From contig CM076277.1 of the NCBI GenBank assembly GCA_038380795.1, forward strand, positions 1,269,501-1,333,500: a stretch of DNA of 64,000 nt, written 5' to 3'. Made by a program: the position numbers and the translations under genes. The notes under the pieces were generated by a model that searched no databases, was not told the DNA's origin, and was given only the letters and a program-made list of their open reading frames with translations. Below, piece after piece: positions 58,901 to 64,000 of the stretch. Each line of letters starts with the position of its first letter. The stretch's first letter is position 1. The DNA comes from Pyrocephalus nanus (Eukaryota; Chordata; Aves; Passeriformes; Tyrannidae).

Positions 58901-61900
58901 AATTCCCACAGTAGTCTTTGGGATGAGCCATGCATTTATGTTATCCATGACGAGAAAGAAATGCTGACTCCCATGAAAACAACTGTCTTCCTCCCAGAGG
59001 AAGCTTTTGCAGCAGAGGTTTTTGGAAAGCATTTGTGAGTGCAGATTTCAGAGCACTCACACAGGTGAGGAAGACTTTTGCCACTACTCCCTTGGCAGCC
59101 CCCCCAGCCTTGCAGCACAAGCAACAGCCAAAATCAGAGGTGAGAACTTTGTCGTGGCTGCCAGTGAGCGCCCTGCATGTGCCGTGGCTGTGCCTTGGCC
59201 TCCAGCCTGGCCTTGAGCGGTGCAGGAAGCACAGTCATGGGAAGGTGGGGGCATGGGGGTGTCCTGATGCACCCCAAGAGCTGGCACTCCTGCAGGAGGG
59301 CCACCCCAGTCCCATCCTGCTGGCTGGGGGAGCCTGGCCACGCATCAGGATTCATCCATCGCTGAGTACCAGGGCAGCCGGACCAAAACAACTCAACTGA
59401 GATGCAAGTCTTGCTTGGAGAAGATCCCTACACCATGGGGCCTTCAATGGTGGTGGAAAGATCCTTCCCATTGTAGGGAATGTAGGGGTGTGCTGCCTCC
59501 ACAGGCTCCAGCCAGCACTGACAGCGCTGCCCTCCCAGCTGTCCAGGCCCATTCCTCACTGAACTCCAGAGGGGGGCTGCAAAGCTGCTGCTGTGGCTGG
59601 ACCCATCTCCCCTGTCTGAACCCCAGCACTGCCATGCCACCCAGAAAATCTGGCATTTATTGAACAGAGATTTGCCCAGGCCTCTCCACCAGGAATTCTT
59701 TTTTTATGCTTTCAGTGCAAGAAATACAAAAATTTCTTCCCTCAAATCCGCCTGTCACCTACATCACCATTTCTCCAGGTGATCGTTCCAGTGGCTTCCC
59801 CCATCCTGGCTGTCTCCTGATCCCAGTGATGTCGTGGGAGTCAGGCCAGAACACCCAGCTCTGCTGCACTTGGCAAATCCTCGGAGGCTCAGTGCTGAAA
59901 ATCTGTACCTGTTTGTTCACAGGCAAGTCCAAAAAGGGACAAGCCGCATTCTGGCAACTGTAAGGTGAATTTTCAGGACATGAACAAATAAAGAGGAGAT
60001 GCTGCCTAGGAATGGTCCCACCATGAGCAGCCACAGCTTCTTTTCCACGCTGGAATGTCAGAGCACCAAACCCTGCAGCTCCTCCAACACAGCCTGGGCA
60101 GCCTCTCACCACCATGTTCTGCCACAGGCCCCATCCCTGCAGCCTCCCTCACAGACCAAACCAAACCCCTAGCACAGAAGCCTGGAAAAAAGATATTTTT
60201 AAAGATCTCAGCAGATTGGTTTGTCCCTGAGTCCATGCTGTAGTTTTCCCCTACACAAATAAGGAAAAGAAAGCAAAATCATCCCAGTTGTCCCAGCAGG
60301 ACCAGCCCAAGGGCGCTCCCTATGAGCACCTTCCCATCAGGAGCACCACACAACTCATCACAAACACTGGGTGCAAAAAAAAAAACCAACCAAGAAACCC
60401 CTAAAAAACTCAACCCCACACCCCAAAATAACCTACTGAACACTCACACCAGGCTGTGAAGTATCTACACATGCACACAGGTGCACACACCAAAGTTCTC
60501 AGTTTTGAAGCACCTTTCATTTGTTTTAAGATTCGAGGAGACAAATAACCTCAATGAAAAGGAATTTTCTTGCTCTGGCAACAATGTGCAGGAGGTTTGG
60601 GATCAGGCCAGGCCCTGTGCTTGCTGCTGGGCAGCAGCAGAGCATCGCAGGGCTTCTGCAAAGCACAGGTTGAACACCCTTTTGCCACAGCACAGGGAGG
60701 GTGGGTCACACTGGGGGGTGACAGTTCCCTTGCAGGGGGTTGGCAGGTGAGTGTTAGGTGTTAATACACAACAAGTGTGCAAACAACAGAGGGGGGTCAC
60801 AGGAGCAGAGGTTTGCTGTGGTACATGCACTCTGCTGACCTGCTTGGACTCTGGTTTAACCTCTTCATGAAAACATTATTAATAATTTATTAATCCTTTA
60901 TAAACATCCTCTGGATATAAAGTGTGATAATAGTTCTGCTTCATGTCCTGTGTTTGCTGGGCACAGCATGAGGAAAGACACCTCAGACTGGCATGGAAAG
61001 AAGAAAGGAAAAGAACAGTTTGCATTCACTTCTGAAAACCAGCATCACCTGATGGAAATGGGTGCCTGGGAGCTGGGGCTGGGTGTCAGTGTCAGTGCCA
61101 TGGCTGCCCCAAGCCCCCCAGGAACATGGCCAAGAGGTTCTGGGTCACAACAGATGAGCAGGACACAGGGAGGATTTCGATGAGGGATTTCTCCTGGGGG
61201 ACCATTTCCGTGCAGACCCGTGGGCACAGGAAAGCCTGGTAGGTGAGACGTGGCAGGATGTGCCCTGAGCTCACTGCTGCTCCCCAGCCCCTTCCTCTGG
61301 GAGCTGTGGAGGCGTAATAGGGTAGCAACCAGCCTCTGATTTCTGGAGTGCTCTGGAAGGCGACTTCGATGCTCAGGAGGAGAATTTGCAGTGGAGGACA
61401 GGCTGGGGGGCAGGATGCTGTGTGGCTTCTTCACTTCTTGATGTGTATTTGGGCTGGAGAGAAAACGGTTCCTGTAATGGTACTGCCCAGTGGCCACAGA
61501 GCGGATCATGCAGCAACATGGGAAGAGTGGGACGGGGAAGGACGTCTGGGAGCTCGGGCTCAGCCCCTGCTTGTCATCACAAGCACCTGTGCCAGAGTCC
61601 CTGCACGTGCCATGCTCCTGGTTCATACCAGGCATCACTCCAGGGGGGAGAAAAGGCATATAGTGTGAAGCCCAGGAAGCCAGAGGAGGTAAAGGCTCCC
61701 CTCGAGTCAGCGTCTTCACCAAGGAGACACCAGAGGCGGGACGGGGCGATCTCCGGTGTGGTCTCGGGCTCGGCGAGGGATGGAGGTTGCGGCGAGGCCC
61801 GAGGAGTGTGGGGCAATGCCAAGGGGGGGAGAACGCCGAGTTCCCAGGTCTGTGCCTTTGGGAGCACAATGTGGAGGAGAAATGCTGCAGGTGAGCAGCA

Positions 61901-63582
61901 GCAGCCGCTCCTGTGGGCCAGGCTCCCCAGACCAGAGCCTGGACCTGTTTGTTTTTAATCTCTTTGAAAGAATTAATAACTACCAGCTGTCTGAGGTGGG
62001 GCTCACCACAGTGCCTTCAGCCGAGGTCCTCAGCTAATATTAAGGGATGTAACACAGTGAATGGAAGAAACTCCTGTGAAATCAGAATTTTGGGGGGGTC
62101 GTAAGGGTATTTCTTTTTTCAGAGGGTAGGAATTCAGGCCGTGAGCTGGTCACAAGCAGGACACTTTCCAAGGGCACAGGGTGCAAACCCTGTCCCTAAA
62201 GGGAGGGAGCTAGGGACAATTAGCAAATTTCTGCTGGGTTTGGAGCCATCTCAGCTGGTGCTGGAGCCAAAGTCTAGACCATGTTCCTCCAAAGGCAGAA
62301 TAAGTCCGTCACGGGGAGGGATTTGCATTAAAGATCAACATTTTCTACGATGGGATTTGGCCCTTCATGGGAAAGGATGCAAATTTTAGTGGGGTGGGGA
62401 AAGAAGATGCACCTGTTACAGCTCCTGTTAAAGCAATCCTCTCGCTTGGACTTGCCCCATCCTGACCCTTTGCAGCCACTCCCAGATCCATCTTTGTCCT
62501 TACTTCAGCCTCTTCCCTACGGCCTCTTCTTCAGCATCTCTTCACCACCACCATCGACATGCTTTGCCACCTCAGGGAAGCTGTGCAGATCGCTGCCTCC
62601 ACTCCCCTCCCAGGGACTGACACCAGGCAGCCGATGCTCCTTGGCTTAACAGTGCCTCTTCCAAGCATAAAGGTATAGAGGGAAATATATACACACACAT
62701 ATACAGGCGTATCTGTAGGAATACAGGTGTGGCTGGGGCGGGCAAGTGGCTCCAGGAGGAAGGGGCTCGCTCGGGTGGGACCACCAGCCACGGTGATGCC
62801 ACCACTGCCCTGGGCTGGCCACCCCTCCTGGCACAGTGGCCAAGGGCCCCGGCACGGCGCTGGGACGGTGATTTGATTCCTGAGATTGCTTTGAAGGTTG
62901 ATTTAAAAAAACACCGTGAGGCGTCAGGAGCCACCTGGCTGACCCGGCCACAAAGGTTCCACCAGTGCTTCCCACCACAAGCCCCTTCAGGACCAGCAGT
63001 GGGGGTTTGTCTTATCGTGATAAAAATGTAACTATTTCTATCAGGGAGGGAGGGGAGTATTTGCTGGTTGTGCAGGGAGGAAGCATTCCTTAGTGTCATT
63101 GACGAGATTTTCCTAAAAATCCCAAATCTTGTGGCTTCGTTGCTCTTTTCGCTTCTGCTCGGTGTCTCTGTGACATCCCAGCCTGGCTGTATGTGGAGTC
63201 ATGATGTTGTGAGGAAAGGCACTGTTGTCACAGGCTTGTCAGGACAAACAGGCTTCGCCATGGATTTCGGGAATAGGTGATTTCCCTGGGCATACCGATT
63301 TCCTGTGTGAAGGCTGGCGAGGCTGTGAGGGTGGGGGGGTCAGCACAGCCCTCCATGCCGGCAGCTCCAGGGGTTGCTGACCCAGCTGGCATCGAGGGCG
63401 AGGGGCGAGGGGAGCAGTGAGGGCGTGAAGGAAGATGAGGAGCGCGGGCCAGGAGTGCGGGTGTGGGGGGCGTGGAGTGGAACCGCAGCCGGTGTCACGG
63501 TGTCACCGGTGTCCGTGGGGGCCGGCACTCCCGGGGGGCGGTGTCGGCAGGGGGTGAGGGCCCCCTCGGCGGGGCAGCGAGG
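55995..63582 (-). terminator. TP53INP2: Probable long 3' UTR and poly(A) site of TP53INP2
   Basis: On the - strand, AATAAA lies at 56006-56011 inside a run that looks like the end of a vertebrate 3' UTR, and the few hundred bases before it (56020-57560) are repeat-free. Convergent ends about 2 kb from NCOA6 fit known synteny, where the human genes nearly touch. The distance to the TP53INP2 stop is 7.5 kb, longer than the human 3' UTR (about 3 kb). An intervening insertion, a nearer poly(A) site, or an unrelated transcript is therefore possible. On the - strand, other AATAAA hexamers occur nearer the stop (for example near 59655), so the call is tentative. No convincing protein-coding exon is seen on either strand here. 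Confidence 0.4.
58708..58781. repeat. T-rich run with (TTTTTG)n
   Basis: Poly-T with C interruptions passes into repeats of TTTTTG/TTTTG. It resembles the reverse of a poly(A) or CAAAAA tail, but no retroposed sequence is recognised beside it. Confidence 0.9.
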
Positions 63583-63835
63583 TCAGTAGTTGCAGTGGCG
63601 CTGGCAGGGCTGGTGCACGAAGGCCCCGGGGAGCTGCTTGGCACGGCGTGGCGGGCGCTGCCGGGCACGGTTCTGCCGCTGCAGCGCCTTCTGGCCCAGC
63701 CGGTGCCGCTCCGCCAGCTGCTTGGCCCGCTGCACCCGCTGTGCCTGCCCCACCTTGTCCAGGATGGCCGCCTTCACTGCCAGGGACCGGCCGTGGTGCG
63801 CCACGTGCCGCTCCAGCCGCGGCTCCGGCACCTCC
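63583..63835 (-). CDS. TP53INP2: TP53INP2 last coding exon (C-terminus)
   Basis: TP53INP2 (DOR) shuttles between nucleus and autophagosomes, binds GABARAP/LC3 and VMP1, and coactivates nuclear receptors. Only the last exon is inside the window. It begins at 63835 after the - strand acceptor CCCCTCTCTCTGCAG and stops at TGA 63583-63585. It encodes about 83 residues: EVPEPRLERHVAHHGRSLAV, then KAAILDKVGQAQRVQRAKQL, AERHRLGQKALQRQNRARQR and PPRRAKQLPGAFVHQPCQRH, ending CNY. The arginine-rich helix and the QPCQR--NY tail are the family signature, and the arginine-rich part doubles as a nuclear/nucleolar signal. The tail reads HCNY where mammals have QFNY. The N-terminal part with the LC3-interacting region lies to the right of the window. 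The 42 codons open beyond the acceptor are intron. Confidence 0.93.
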
Positions 63836-64000
63836 CTGCAGAGAGAGGGGCTGTCAGCAGGGCCGGCAATGCCCGCACCCTCCCTGACGAGAAGGGCACC
63901 GAGAGCACCAACCCCCTCCCCACACGCTGTGCCCTGGAATGGGCCGGGCACCTCCTGCCCCAACAGCCTCCCGAGGGCAGGGATGCTCCAGCACAGCCAG
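63836..64000 (-). other. TP53INP2: TP53INP2 intron (partial)
   Basis: Sequence upstream of the last-exon acceptor on the - strand. It is GC-rich, with no coding similarity recognised. Confidence 0.6.

Noticed and set aside
61045..61869. 274-codon - strand open frame
   Set aside because: Pro/Ser/His-rich with no domain that I recognise. It overlaps a 190-codon + strand frame in the same GC-rich stretch and lies in the putative 3' UTR of TP53INP2.
1..64000. A previously undescribed multi-gene system
   Set aside because: All confident genes belong to one well-known vertebrate synteny block. The remaining sequence is introns, repeats and flanks. I found no clustered unknown genes.

Overview
The window is nuclear DNA from a bird, most likely a passerine. 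It carries intron-rich vertebrate genes with GT/AG splice sites, many CR1 retrotransposon ends (the dominant LINE of birds) and a solo-LTR-like element of avian endogenous retrovirus type. Species cannot be fixed from sequence alone. The gene order GGT7 - NCOA6 - TP53INP2 matches the known vertebrate (human 20q11.22) arrangement: GGT7 and NCOA6 share a strand, and TP53INP2 faces NCOA6 tail to tail.

Layout. 1-1507 holds the end of GGT7 on the + strand (intron, then the last coding exon at 1344-1507). About 1508-8430 is GGT7 3' flank and intergenic DNA with a CR1 end near 6 kb and an LTR near 6.6-7.35 kb. About 8440-10030 is a CpG island and promoter. It contains a minisatellite of roughly 23 units of 32 or 35 nt and a probable non-coding first exon of NCOA6 ending at the donor 9551/9552. 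NCOA6 then runs to about 53.82 kb. A 5' UTR exon lies at 21222-21373, and 13 coding exons lie between 21516 and 53264. Joined at the splice sites I assigned, these exons total 6111 nt, which is divisible by three and gives 2036 residues plus stop. The phases agree at every junction. Both LXXLL nuclear-receptor boxes are present (residues about 861-865 and 1462-1466). The introns contain three substantial CR1 copies and one CR1 fragment inserted before the coding start. 53.83-55.99 kb is a short intergenic gap with decayed CR1 fragments. From 63835 down to about 56.0 kb is the - strand end of TP53INP2: its last coding exon (63583-63835) and a probable very long 3' UTR.

Functionally the neighbours touch related biology. 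NCOA6 is a scaffold coactivator of nuclear receptors and of the MLL3/MLL4 (KMT2C/D) complex. TP53INP2 (DOR) is known both as an autophagy factor and as a nuclear-receptor coactivator. GGT7 is a membrane gamma-glutamyltransferase relative. Nothing indicates an operon, phage, CRISPR array or other undescribed multi-gene system. The most interesting non-standard signals are the promoter minisatellite with a 204-nt higher-order period, two upstream ORFs at the NCOA6 start, a GC-rich Pro/Ala-rich segment in NCOA6, an octamer-like triplicate in the LTR, and a pair of closely matching same-direction CR1 copies flanking NCOA6 exons.
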